DNA from: Pterobdella sp. o SKG-2022
Taxonomy: Eukaryota > Annelida > Clitellata > Hirudinida > Piscicolidae
NCBI GenBank assembly: GCA_964035795.1
Contig: OZ038326.1
Location: forward strand, 7,746,729-7,810,728
Direction of reading: 5' to 3'
DNA length: 64,000 nucleotides
Shown piece by piece: positions 11,321 to 22,974 of the stretch. Every line of letters starts with the position of its first letter. The stretch's first letter is position 1. The position numbers and the translations under genes are program-made. The notes beneath the pieces are model-generated. The model made no database searches. It saw only the letters and a list, made by a program, of their open reading frames with translations, and was not told the origin of the DNA.

Positions 11321-12690
11321 CTCGTTGTGCCGAGCTACATGTCCAGCAAGCGCTAACCGTCTTCTTTTGATTATGGTAGACAACTTTGGAATTTGAGTGT
11401 ATAGCTGGGCGTTTGATAGGCGGTCTCTCCAAGAGATATTTTTGACTCTTCGAAGCATGCGAGTGTAGGTGCCATTAACTTTCTTCACTGCAGCGCTGTT
11501 TATTACCCAGGATTCACAGCCATATAGCAGTATGGACTCAACAGTAGATTTAAAAATCCTAACTTTCGTTTCTGTAGTAATGCGAAAGTTCCAGATTTTT
11601 TCTAGAGAGTTGAGAGCGTTCCATGATTTTCCGATTCGGGTGTTGATCTTTCGAGAAGAGTTGGTGTAACCTCCTAAGTAAAGAAAATCATCAACCTTTT
11701 CAATTTTGTCGCCATTCAGAGCATGAATATGACTCTCTACAGGTTGTTTAGCTGTTCGTAGAACCTTTCTACTTCTTCTAGTGGGGCAAGGTTATGTGGA
11801 GAATAAGAAGACACAAGAACAGTTTTAGGGTTGCCTTTGAAGGAAGCGATAAGAGTTCGATTGTCAACTTTTTTGATGTTAGTCAACAATGGCAATATCT
11901 GTTTGCGCACTGTGATTCCAACACTTCCCACAGTGGCATTGTTGGTTATCTTGTATGCCGATGCTGTGAACAAGATACTGTGGCCAATATCATGGCTTAT
12001 TATATCAGGATCACTGTCCTTGTGAAGAAGGCGATGTTCTTGGATGCAGACTGCTTGAAGGTTGTGTTGGTTGATGTGGAAGTTAAATTCACCTAGGGCA
12101 AACTTTGAGTTGAGGGAGTGACAGTTTAGTGTTCCGATGCTATAGCTTTTTTTGAGACGGAAAATCCCTTTGTTGGGCGAGAGATCAGAGTTTGGCCTTC
12201 CTTTTGGATTTAAATCAAACTCGTCATCGATAGCTTTTGGGCTAACACTCTTCCTGCGTAAGGGTCAATAGTCACGGCTTTAAACGTGGTGCTGTTTGAA
12301 AAATTAGCCATGTTTTCTAGTAGCTTGTATTACTGTGATGCTTCGCTACGACTCTCACAGGCTCAGTGTCATGCTTGAGATGACTGGTGTTCCCCTACCA
12401 TTGACCATGAGTTGGTTCATCTGCTAGGCAAACAAGCGACAGAAGCTGAAACATCGATATGTTGATGACCACCATCTGAAGCAGAAACCATTCCTGTCTC
12501 CCGAATGGATCAGTCTTCACCATTGCCCTATGTTAGCCGAGTTGCGGACTTTCACCGCTGGTGTCAGACCTGTCCGCTTTGGGAGGCTCTACCAGAAACA
12601 TAAGTTTTTGACAGCATAGCTCTGACACTAACCCGTTGACATTCCCCACCCCGAGGAGGTCAGGGTTGGACTTTGGAAGGACCAACAAGA
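11310..12690 (-). mobile_element. RTE-like retrotransposon with the RT core deleted
   Basis: Read on the minus strand, a 5' UTR-like block (12690-12300, also present at 27728-27930) leads to SIGTLNCHSLNSKFALGEFN and AVCIQEHRLLHKDSD (endonuclease). ATVGSVGITVRKQ and NPKTVLVSSYSPHNLAPLEE follow, down to about 11737. It then jumps directly to the far C-terminal part: VDDFLYLGGYTNSS, LLYGCESWVINSA, GTYTRMLRRVKNISWRDRL and RRRLALAGHVARHNE. The whole RT palm is missing. The copy ends at the opposite-strand element near 11315. Confidence 0.75.
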
Positions 12691-14040
12691 TGTCTTTAAA
12701 ATAAACTATCAAGCTTAATCAACTTCATTTTAAGCTCAAAAAATTAATGTCAAATTATTTCAAAATTTAAACCTCAAATTTGAAAAATTAATATAATGAA
12801 AGCATAATCATATTTTTCGATAACCACAGAGATAAAAGTTTACTTCTTACCCGGTAGTCTCTCTTGGCTTCAAGCAAGTTCTTGGCAGTGTTGGCATCCT
12901 AATGAGTTTAAATGAACTTAACAACTTTTCAACCTTTGAGATTTTAGATTCATGATTCAATATTTACGATATTTTGATTTGTGAACTCCAAACATTTGAG
13001 ATTCACAATATGTCATGGTCAACATCAAAGCCTTATTCTTATAAGGCTACCATTGATAAAAATTTCTTAAAACTTTATGCTTGGAATACTGAATTTTGAG
13101 CATTGTTTATACAAGATTTATTTTTATTCATTATAATCATAAACTTAATTGTGAAATGGGGTTTCATATTGAAACCTTGCCTATGAGGCCAGCGAGGTGC
13201 TGGTGATAGTTGGCTAGCAAGGTCTGGAAACTGAGAACAAATATCATAGTGTTTATCACTAAATTTTTTTATAATTAGGGCACATTTTTTTGTTTTTTAG
13301 CTCTACTTTTGTTTTGGTACCGGTTTCAATTACTTGATGAATTCATTAATTAGAGCTCTTATGAAATAAGTGCTTTTGTAGAAACGCTATTTCAATGTTG
13401 GACACAAGTCTCATTAGTACTCCGTCCATTCAATTACTCGTCATTGACCAGAAAGTCAATCTTTCATACAGATTTTATTCTAATAAGACCAGCATTGCAA
13501 TAATATGCCAATTAAATATAATACTTTTTTTAGTACCAAATAGAATAATTTTATAAGTTTGGTGCTAGATTTTCCGATGTAGAAACAATTTTTATTTTTA
13601 AAAGATTTTTTAAATTCAAATTATTAAGATAGATATCATCTATTTATCTGCAATGATAGGTATGTATCTACCTACCTTTATCTTTTTAAAGCTTAAACTG
13701 TCTAATGCATTTATGTCATGTTATTATAAACTTAGTTATGTACACGTTAATATATTTATATATGTTCTATTAAACCAAGTTTTGATTCAAGTTATATTAC
13801 TGTATATAGCGTCAAGTAGTATGATATCGCTTAAATATGTCGTAAATTATGTATTATTTTTTTATTGTAACTGACTTTGAAAGTTTATTTGAAAAATTAA
13901 ATATATCAAATCAAGTGTTTCTTAAACATAATTAAAATGTATTCTATATTCAAATTGGAGACTCACACGAGGACAACGAGTACTTAGCGAAACAATTAGA
14001 ACTTCATTGTGATGCGGCTGATCCTTTTTGGCAAGACCTG

Positions 14041-14140
14041 CTTATATATCTTTGGTTTGTGTGAAATCGAACAATACAAATTCCGTCTGAGAATTGCATG
14101 GAATGTGTTTCAAGAGGTTGAGTCAAAGGTCAAAAGGTCG
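14041..14140 (-). promoter_or_regulatory. Relic promoter of the inhibitor pseudogene
   Basis: The minus strand shows TATATAAGCAGG about 40 bp before the ATG, followed by a leader nearly identical to that of the active gene (GATCAGCCGCATCACAATGA versus AATCAGCCGCATTACAATGA). Further upstream (14120-14139) lie AGGTCA-type half sites, GAGTCAAAGGTCAAAAGGTC on the plus strand. Confidence 0.6.
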
Positions 14141-14369
14141 ACAACTCAAGAGATAATGAAGTAGTAATTTTGAAACCTTTACAAAAACAACACACTTTCA
14201 ACTCGGTTTGAGTGGAATTTTTTATATTCATGAGTCTCATCAGTTCCATGTCTAATTATTTTAGAAAGTTGATATAATATGGTAATAATAAACTAAGTTG
14301 TTCCAATATGAATCTTTTTAGTCAAAAAAATAAAAGGCAAAAATGGAAACGGATCGAATTAATTTGAAA

Positions 14370-15350
14370 CTTTTTGTCAGTGTAGGCTTCTCTTCAGTGC
14401 ATATGTCTTTGTTTTGCGCCAGTTTGAATGCTTGTTTGATGTTTATTTGATATGTTTTTAGGTCATTTCTAATTATTGTTAGAAGGCTGGTCTTGGACCT
14501 TCCACGCTTTAAGTTTTTGTTTTAAGGCTTTTGATGGTAGTTTGTTTGAATGAAGCAAAATTACGAGTTTGCAGAGTATGGTCTAGCATTTGCCAGCGTC
14601 ACTGTCAAAACTTGACAAGCTGATTCAACCAGAGCATTAACAGTTTTTGTTTCCATGCGGTTTGGTCCGAAAACCTCACATGCATGGCAAACTATTCTTC
14701 GGATAAAACTGCCCACCTATGTATCCATCTTTGAATTCATTGCCCACTTGCCGCAACTATAAGGCATGATGCTTTGAACATAAGCTTCGTATATCCATAT
14801 CTTTTTGTTTCTTGTGATGCTTGAGTGCCATGTTTTGTTCAGCGTATGCATTGCTGGTGTAGTTAGCTGTTTTCGCCTTTCCTACTCCTGCTTCGTATCG
14901 AGTAGCTTGTTTAGTTTAGTTTCATTTATCTACTTGTTGTCTAATCTAAACTGAGATTTTCTAATTCCATGGGACTTATTTTCAGATTCCACTTTTCTAC
15001 TAATTTTTCCACTGTATTCTAGTTGATGCCTTCTACTTAAGAAATCAGCATCATAGCATATGCAGTATTTATGACATGAAAATTTTTTCTGACTTTTTTC
15101 AACGTTGCTTGCGGGTATTTGGTGGAAAGTACTGGACTGAGACCATCTTTTTGAAAAATGCCAATGTCGGCGTCAAAAGGTCGTCCTTCTTTGGTTCTCA
15201 TTCTCAAGTTTGGTGCCTAATGAGTGAAAAATGTGATGACTTCATATCTTTTTTAGTGCACATTTTTTTCTTAATTGACATCATTTTTTTTAACGACCGT
15301 GTCAAAAGCCGATGATGTCTTCTCCTTGAGGTGTCAGTATATTGCAGGTG
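14370..15350 (-). mobile_element. Non-LTR retrotransposon C-terminal fragment
   Basis: The minus-strand translation in broken frames gives NKTWHSSITRNKKIWIYEAY, VQSIMPYSCGKWAMNSKMDT and IRRIVCHACEVFGPN. This has the layout of the region after the RT domain in RTE/CR1-type elements (the LYGCESWTL region). No intact frame remains, and the 15076-15315 plus-strand frame is a shadow. Confidence 0.5.
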
Positions 15351-15639
15351 TATATTGTGTCTGTTATTTTGAGTTTGGGTGTCAATACAATGTCTTTGAT
15401 AAATTTAACTTTTCTATTGCTAAGTGAAAGGTAATTTTCTACTGTTGGTATTATTCTGCTTAATGTGATAAATGATGTTTTCTCATGATAAATACTAAGA
15501 TAATTGGTCTGGTGTTTTTATCAGTTTAGTTTTATTTTGTTTGGGTATAGGAAGAAGAATGCCAAACCTAGTTGGTGAGGTTGTTTATTGTTGATTTTTT
15601 TTACCTTCGGTATTCTTAAAGAGAATTTAGGTAAAAATT

Positions 15640-16740
15640 CACACATTGAGTTTATAAACCTTCTCAATTAAATTAATCCCAACGTTGGATTTACATATGA
15701 ATCCGAAGTGGATCACGCGCTGCCATTTCTAGACACATTAATAATAAAGGGAAATAACAGAACCTTACAAAACGCGGAAACAACCAAACACAGAATTCAC
15801 TATCAGCCCGTCTTCTAACCAAGATCCAAAAATTTGGAAAGAAGTGTTTATGGGTGCTTTTTGCCGTGCTTACAAAATATGTTTCACTGAAACCTTTTAA
15901 AGGAATGAAATACATTACTTGATTAACTTCGAAAATAATGGTTATACTAGGAAAATCCTGGAAAACATAACAAAAACGTATGAAGCAAAAAAACCAACAA
16001 TAGCCATTATCGCAATTTACAAAAACAACTTGAGAAGAAAAATGAAAAAAGAAAAACAACGAAATGGTCAAATAATGGTTATAATAGGAAAACTCTAGAA
16101 AACATAACAAAAACCTATAAAAAAAACAACAATAATCAATATAACAAGCTACAAATCTAAATTGAAAAGCTTGAAATCCAAACATGCCGAAAAAAAAGAT
16201 GAAGAAACAAAAAAAATGGATGGACTATCAGATGTCTTCATTCCACACATTTTTCAATTGAATAAGCAAGTGAAAAAAAAAGCTCTACACAAAACATTAT
16301 TTCATTCCACAGCTCTTCAGGTCCCACAATAAGATGCATGTTAGGATCAAGCAAAAAATCGAAACATTAAAAAATCGATCAAAAAGTAGTCTACAGATAA
16401 ACATGCTCATGTAATAACGCCAAACGGGCAGCATAAAGACCCGTATGCAACAACACAAGGCAGACGTTTTATCCAAAATAACTGAGGCAGTAATATCAGG
16501 GATCAGCAAGCATGCTCGACAGTGCACCGATGGAAGGATAAACTGGAAGACAACAGAAATTTCACAAGTTGAAAAACATAAAAACAACTTTCAACTGCAA
16601 AAAATCTCTTGACGAGAAAAAACCTTGAAATACGAAAAAACAATTCAGTGCGTAATGGTTAAAATGACCCGCAACTCCAATTTTTCACAAACACATGGGA
16701 CCCAATACTCAGAGAGCTAAGAATAATAAAACAATAAACA
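15640..16740 (+). mobile_element. Penelope-like element, RT C-terminus plus GIY-YIG domain
   Basis: Plus-strand pieces in several frames: DHALPFLDTLIIKGNNRT (RT end, about 15710-15760), GCFLPCLQNMFH-type decay of the conserved linker, ENNGYTRKILENITKTY (about 15930-15985), and GIY-YIG-domain remains with DGRINWKTTEIS (about 16530-16560). The usual C-terminus NDPQLQFFTNTWDPILREL ends at the stop 16735-16737. The long minus-strand frame 15691-16185 is its shadow. A hairpin block follows 265 nt downstream. Confidence 0.75.
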
Positions 16741-16994
16741 TCCAAAAAAGGGACCAGATATTAAGTTCTTTTTGAAAATTCTTTAGCATCGTTTTGAAAA
16801 TCACTCTCTTTACAATTCATAATTTACATAATAAAGAATCATTACACAATAGACCAATTTGAACTTTTATTTATAGTTAATTTTTCGTACATAAACTCAC
16901 GGAATATTCTTAACTATCCTTTCATGATACATATACTTTCCAAACACCAATCACCTTGATAAACCCATAATTACAATACACATTTCATTTTAAT

Positions 16995-17085
16995 GTTTTA
17001 TGGTAAGGCTATACTTACCGAAAATTATAGCTCAAGTTTCAATAAATGTATCAAAATTCTTCAAATTGATGTTTTATAGATAACT
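16995..17085 (+). repeat. Penelope 3' UTR hairpin block
   Basis: GGTAAG (17002-17007), a loop GCTATA, then CTTACC (17014-17019), followed by GAAAATTATAGCT, an AATAAATGTATCAAAA stretch and AAATTGATGTTTTATA. It lies 265 nt after the stop of the Penelope-like fragment on the same strand. Confidence 0.75.
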
Positions 17086-17408
17086 AATGTTGATTGTGTT
17101 GTTCATTATATGAGAAAGTTTGAATTTTCTTACATAAAAAAAAATCTTTAGTCCAACATGATATATCTTATTTATTTTTTCGATGATTTCAACTTAAAAA
17201 TTGATGAACTTGATTTTTTGCTAACCCTTAAAATTGTTGTTGTTCTTTAATCTTCATCTGCTCTTCATTCCCATATGGGACAGACTATTTGGAGTGGTGT
17301 AAAACTTTTTATTTTTTCGATTTCCTTATTTTTACATAATGATAGTAACAAGGTGGTAGCTTTTTTTATTACTATGAACTATTTTTCTAACTTTCTTTCT
17401 CTTCTCAG

Positions 17409-17719
17409 CATACATTGAAAGCCAGCACCCTTGATTTTGAGGGTCCTAGCTCGGTAATAATGAAAAACTTTGTTAATAAGAAATCTTTAATATATAAACT
17501 GTTGAGTTTGTTAGTCTATAATGGTGGTCTCTTGTTTTTTAGAAAGCTTGTGCGTTTAATTGAAATTTTTAGTTCCAATTTTTTGAGATTTTTCATAAAA
17601 GTTTCACTATAAACATGCTTTTAGATGAATTGTTCAGATGGAGCAGCACCCTATGAAACCTATCAATTGCGCAATAGAACCCAGGCTAGGAGCGACCTAA
17701 CCGTCGGCTTACCTAACCA
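17409..17719 (+). other. Candidate pair of host exons, product unknown
   Basis: A pyrimidine-rich acceptor (TTTCTCTTCTCAG) precedes a 45-nt open block 17409-17453 (HTLKASTLDFEGPSS) with donor GTAATA. A second acceptor, GTTCAG, precedes a GC-richer block from 17639. That block is open either as a short phase-0 end (MEQHPMKPINCAIEPRLGAT) or as a longer phase-1 end (GAAPYETYQLRNRTQARSDL onward) with stop at 17717-17719. I do not recognise the protein. The splice-like borders and base composition are the only support. Confidence 0.25.
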
Positions 17720-19999
17720 GATGACTTTCATTTGAATTCCATTACTTTTCCATTTTTATTTTTTTTAATGCAACCAAAAAATTCGAGATATGTGAATCAG
17801 AAACAACAAACAGAAATATGCAAAAGGGTGAAAAGCCACATTTGTTCATATTTGATTACTTTCAAGTTATTCGTAGTTGTTACAGCATTTTGAGCTTCAT
17901 CATCTGAAAAAAATATTCATCTTTTTAGGGTTTTATTCATAAATCTCTCTTTTGCAATGATTCCCTCTTGGAACTTCCCGTTTCGATTGGAATAACTGGC
18001 TTCCGAAACAATTGATATCTTAACATTTGAGTTGAGTAATAGAAGATTATTTAGCTAAAATTTTTAACTAGTAAAACCTTGTCATAATTCATTAGCAAAG
18101 TTGTAGAGAAAAGTAAAGATTTTAAACGGAAAAACCATAGATGAGAAAATTTTTGAAAATTGGAAGATTAAATCATGTAATATTGTTTTATTTTATGAGA
18201 TGTGTTTTAAAGCCTTTATGAATGGTTAAATTATTGTTTGATGTTATAATTTGGAGCTAAACTCCTGCTCCCCTTCTTTCGTATCATTTGCATTCTCCTT
18301 AATAGTGGATTTCAGGCTTTGGTATTGACGTAACATTGTGGGCCATTGATTATTGTATTATGTTTTTTTATATCTTAACATTGATTCATTAAAGTTTCAT
18401 TCCATTGTTTTTTTAACAACTATTGTTACTATGTAAATAGTCATAAAAAATGTATATGAATATATTATATAATTAAATCGAAAAATCTATGCTAATTTAT
18501 TTTTGGATGTGAAGTTTCAAAAAGTGAAAATGACGTTTTAATAATGAATTGAAAATTTTAAATTAACTTCCAAGTTTTTACTGAATCATTCAATTATGGT
18601 GGTTATTTCCCATGCTCCTCACCTTCAGCTCTACACCAATGTTACTCGAATACAGCGACCTGGATGACAAACCACTTTCAATAACATCCTTCATCGATAA
18701 GCAAATTCCAACTATTATCTATTTATGCGATTATCTCCTAAAAAGTTCAACCTCTAGATAACACCTCAGTGAAATTTTTATTGGCATTTAAAACCACACT
18801 ATTGAGCTCAAGGATCTCAACAACATCATGGCGGTACGTCATCTAACAAAAAACCAAAACCGCAAAATGTTTAGATAGAAAAATACTCTTCCTTCATCAC
18901 CAGATTTCCAAATGTTAGTCTCAGAATGTTTTCTTCAACTAAGAGAGAACTTCTTTTGAGAACCTACTCTGATGAGAGCAGACTGATATGACAGTCCGTG
19001 TGGGGCTAAAGTTACTTAGTCAAAATATTCTTATTAAGATTAGCTATTCAATAATACAAAGCAATTAGGTACAAAAACTACTAAACTTTCAATTTAATTT
19101 TTTAAATTTACAATCTACAAAAAAGCCATATCATAGGGTTTGAATGAAGATCGTTTCAATTGTTGCCTTGTTGCAAGTTGAGATGGTCATACTCTCAACC
19201 CATGCGAGCGGCTCTACGGTAAAATTACCTTCTTAATTGTGATTGGTTGTTTAATAAAAGTCCTCATTCTTAAAAATATTTCAATTCATAAAAAGTTTAA
19301 AGTCTAGCCATATTTATAATAAGCATAAAAATAGAGAATTTGAGTTCAACTGTACGGTTTGAAAATTTGTTTCTTGCAATTTCAACCTCATGAGACAGAA
19401 ACATCAAAATTTTCAACTTCATCTTCAACAACTTTTTTCTCACTAACTTCATTTTCAACAATCTCATCTTCAAGAGACTTTTTTCAATACTTTTGTGCGT
19501 TTTGTGTTTAGTTGCAAATTTTTACACGCGTGTGATTTCAGGGTTATCCTCCCAAATTTTTTACTGTGAAGACTTACCCCTCAACCCATCTCCCCTTACA
19601 TGTGTGGTCTTGCGCTACAACTTCTTCCACCACCTTCAAACTGTTTATTTCCACTCTTCATACATTAAATTTTTTGTGATAATATGAAAATTCAACGTCA
19701 TTTTGACTCAAATGTTTCTTTGAACGTCCCAATACCGAATCAAAATCTGAGTTTTCAAACAAAAAATGTTATCGCTTTAAGGTGCTTTAACGCAGAATTA
19801 ATTAAAATTTAACTCAACTCACAATTGGGCCATAGTGTTGAATAGGAGTAATTGTCACTAAACGTTTTGTTGCCTTCAAATCAAATTTAGTAGGCCAATA
19901 ATTTTAAATAATGATTAATAATTAATTGTTAAATTAATAATAACGATATTCTTTTGAAAATCATTAAAATGGAAAGTTTTGCTGCGGTTTCGAAAGCTC
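17720..19999. other. No firm feature
   Basis: AT-rich. A possible signal-peptide exon starts at 19147: ATG, a hydrophobic stretch MKIVSIVALL, ending at a GTAAAA donor near 19219. No downstream exon could be joined, so it is not called. At 18050-18100 a copy of the second hairpin subfamily occurs. At 18600-18850 a moderately GC-rich stretch has no readable protein. Confidence 0.35.
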
Positions 20000-20800
20000 C
20001 TTAAAGAGTTGCTGCCTCTTTATTTTATCTACCAGTATGGTTGTCATCAGCATAATCTGCGTCAATAATTTTGGGTGCAAGAGCTCTTCTGCATTTGGCT
20101 GTGTGAAGTGTAAATCCAAAATCTTCATTCAGGTTCATGAAAATTTTTAGAGCATAGTCCATCAAAAACTAAGGTGCTGACGTGTAACTCTGTGGAACTC
20201 GAGCTTGAATTTTGATAAAACTAGTTTCTCCATCGGCGATTGTACCATAAATTTTGTGTTTTTATTAAGTATCATAATGGTTTTGAGAGTTTTCATAGAA
20301 AAGCCATAAGTACTTGGTAATACATTCATTTTTTCACCATTTATAGAGCCTAATCTTGTGGAAAAGTCGACAAAGATTTTAGAAGTCTGCAGATTAATTG
20401 ATTTTACTCCTATATTTCATCCTAGTGTTGTTATTTTACCCATGATCGACCTATTTGATCTGAAAGTGTTTCGATTTTTTCTCAGTATTTTTTCAAGTTC
20501 TGATATTCTGTTTTAAATCATTGCATTAAAAATTTTTGCAACTCTGCGTCATTAGGAGTTTCTCTGTAATTATTAGTTTATGTTAGATCTTTTTTTTTTG
20601 GTAAAAATAATATTCATCTTCTGATCCAGAACTCGATGCTCTCTCATGTACACTTTATTGCAATATCTGATTAGGTGTTCATTAAAATATTTAGATTTGT
20701 AAACTTCTGGGAAAATATTATCTCAACCTGTTGCTTTGCATTCATATTTTTTGATAACAGTCTTCAGTTTAACCACATCGAACAAGGGTGTTTTTTTTAA
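20000..20800 (-). mobile_element. Non-LTR retrotransposon RT fragment
   Basis: The minus-strand frames give FVDFSTRLGSINGEKM (RT motif A region), LKTIMILNKNTKFMVQSP, DYALKIFMNLNEDFGF and IDADYADDNHTGR (catalytic YADD). This order is characteristic of the large group of endonuclease-type retroelements with a DADYADD motif. Many stops; not functional. Confidence 0.65.
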
Positions 20801-22889
20801 ATGAATCATTTAATACTTTCTCAAAAATTTTCTCAAATGTCTCATGCTGACTATTATGTTGACATTGTGCAAATTAAATTTTTCATTGGTTTAGGCGCTT
20901 TAATGCTAATGAAAAATAAAAGTTTGATTTTTGTTACCGTTACTCGAGGCTGAATAGTTGGAGTCAATTGCTCTATGGACACCTTCGAGTGAAATGAGAA
21001 ATTTATAAAAGTAGAAAATAATTTTGAAAATTTTTAAAGTGACTTATAACTTGAAAATGAACAAAAATCTTATTCAAATAAAAGTTATTGAATTAAACTG
21101 TATTGAACTTCAACTCTCGAATCAAACTGATAACAAATGTATTCTTAAGGTTATTCAAATAGGAAATATCCAATTTTGAAAAAATTCTTTTTTTTGAATA
21201 CGAAAAAGTATTAAAAATCTGAATTAAATTTCATATGAAGCTTTAAATAAAAAATTACTGGATCGATTATTTTAATGCCATTTTCTTCTAACTCATCACA
21301 CACAGCCTGGAAACTGAAAAGAGTAAAAATAATAGCTAGATCTAGAATTTGATTTAAAATTTCAGTATGTTTCAAATTCAAAACAAAATAGAAAAAAAAC
21401 TACATTTTACAAAACAAAGTAATGCAGCCCTTACGATGGCCCAACGCCCAAAAACACGCTCGCTTCGAGTCACTAATCTCTAACGAAAGAACGCTGGGGG
21501 TCTAAACCACATCAGGGTTTAACATATATGTGATTAATGAATATTATTTACATGAGAGCAGTTAACAGAAAGAGAATGTAAAACTTCATGCTGAATGGGT
21601 GCTCCATGTTGTTTGCTTCTTATATAAAATTTTTATGAAGTCAAAAATACTCATCTCAAAGGTTGTTAAGTCTATTTTTAAATGAATATTTTGTCCAAGT
21701 AAAAATATGAAATGAATTTGAACAATAGATATTTTAAAAAATGAATACTTGTTATAAATTTCAAGCACATTTTGAAATACATCCAAGTCATACCAGTTTT
21801 GAATTCGTATTGAGAATTAAAAAACTTTTCATTTTTTACATAATAAAATACTCTCTCAAATTAAAGTTTCGACCTTTGTTCACTATCCATCGTAAGAGGT
21901 GTGAGCAACCCAAATAAAATTCATATCTTAATTTTAACTTGATTTACTAATAAATGCTAATTATTTATTTTGTTTAAAATAACTGTTTTTAGAATTTGCA
22001 TCGTGAGGTAATTAAGCACGAAAGAAGGGAAGCTAATGCGAAGTTTTTGAGGATTCAAAGTTGTAAGCACTAAGGTTTCAACAAATTTTTTTCAAAGATC
22101 CTCTCAAAAATATGAAATTGAAAGTTTACTCCATAATGATTTATTTGAGGTTGAGGTATAAACCGCTCTTAATTATGAAATCTACGTCATCAGCACATGT
22201 TGTTTTGTGTGAGATCTATGAAAATATCATAATTATGAATATTATTCGCATCCTTCAAAAACAGCATGTATCAAAGTTTTTTCAATTGTTTGAATTCTTC
22301 TTTCTCTCTGAGAATTTTTCTCATTTTATATTATAAACATGATTCATGACAAAGGTGAAATAGTTGAAAATTGTAGTTTGACTAAAAAAAGTATAAAAAA
22401 ATTGCCTAATTTCATTTCTTTTTTGTTGAAACATTTGTAACACAAAAAGTAAAAACAGATCTCACTTAACATTTATTTGTGGTGAAATGAAAGACAAAAT
22501 TTTGCAAAAGTTTTTTGAAAACTTTTTTTATTTATTTCATCATTTACAGTTTAACAATGGTCATTATTATTAATTCATTTGTAAGACGAACAGTTTGTCC
22601 CAGAGGCATTTGCGTAGTCCTAAGAACAAAAACAGCGAGATGTATCTATGTATATGCGTTTGAATTCTTGCGGAAGTGTACAAGAAAAGGTGAAAGACGC
22701 AGGTTGAGTAGAAAAGAATTTCATAAATGAGGGAGGAATTTGATAAAGATTGATAAAAAACAGGCTGATTCAGCGGTGAACCAGAGTTTAAAGACTTGAG
22801 AGACTCATGATTTTGAGAGAAATAAGTTAATATGAATAATTAAACTGAATGAAATACAGAATCTTAATTCCTCCTTATGTGTTCGCTAC
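20801..22889. other. No firm feature; one small basic Cys-containing frame
   Basis: AT-rich. At 22557-22730 a frame after an acceptor-like TTTACAG (22545-22551) encodes a basic peptide with four cysteines (VCPRGIC, then TARCIYVY, then RKCTRKGERR) ending in a stop. It could be the last exon of a small secreted peptide or chance. I could not join it to a first exon. Confidence 0.25.
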
Positions 22890-22965
22890 ATTAAATTTTA
22901 AGCATGCGCTTTGATCTATAAGAAAAAGGGCTTCATAAAGACCGCATTGCATTTTATAGTAATCG
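22890..22965 (+). mobile_element. SINE 3' half
   Basis: Contains the SINE body GCGCTTTGATCTATAAG, then CTTCATAAAGACCGCATTGC, preceded by GTTCGCTACATTAAATTTTA. The tRNA-like head is missing. Confidence 0.7.
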
Positions 22966-22974
22966 GCCTAAAGA

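Larger units (their letters stand above)
8940..14007 (-). pseudogene. Eglin/potato-inhibitor-I paralogue with broken signal exon
   Basis: The four exons on the minus strand are 14007-13967 (41 nt), 13230-13176 (55 nt), 12898-12851 (48 nt) and 9050-8940 (111 nt). Sizes of exons 1, 3 and 4 equal those of the gene at 26402-27155, and all phases match. Exon 1 keeps the ATG, donor and promoter similarity but reads TAA at codons 4 and 8. Exons 2-4 are open. Exon 3 is DANTAKNLLEAKRDYR. Exon 4 ends VVLFVDEDNVVVRMPRNG-stop. Exon 2 lacks the Asp/His stretch. At the reactive loop, the positions matching eglin Leu45-Asp46 are Gly-Glu, and one of the two supporting arginines is Val. Intron 3 (3.8 kb) holds retrotransposon debris. 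It could still be expressed from another first exon, which I could not find. Confidence 0.75.

Noticed and set aside
15691..16185. 164-codon minus-strand Phe-rich frame
   Set aside because: Antisense to a Penelope-like fragment whose plus-strand reading has family motifs.
16995..17085. Hammerhead ribozyme in the Penelope hairpin block
   Set aside because: Such ribozymes occur in some Penelope-like elements, but I see no CTGATGA box arranged with a GAAA box around a plausible stem in any copy.
18960..19020. CTGATGAGAGCAGACTG as a hammerhead core
   Set aside because: The expected GAAA box after stem II is absent (the bases read GTCCGTGTGG), so the core cannot form.
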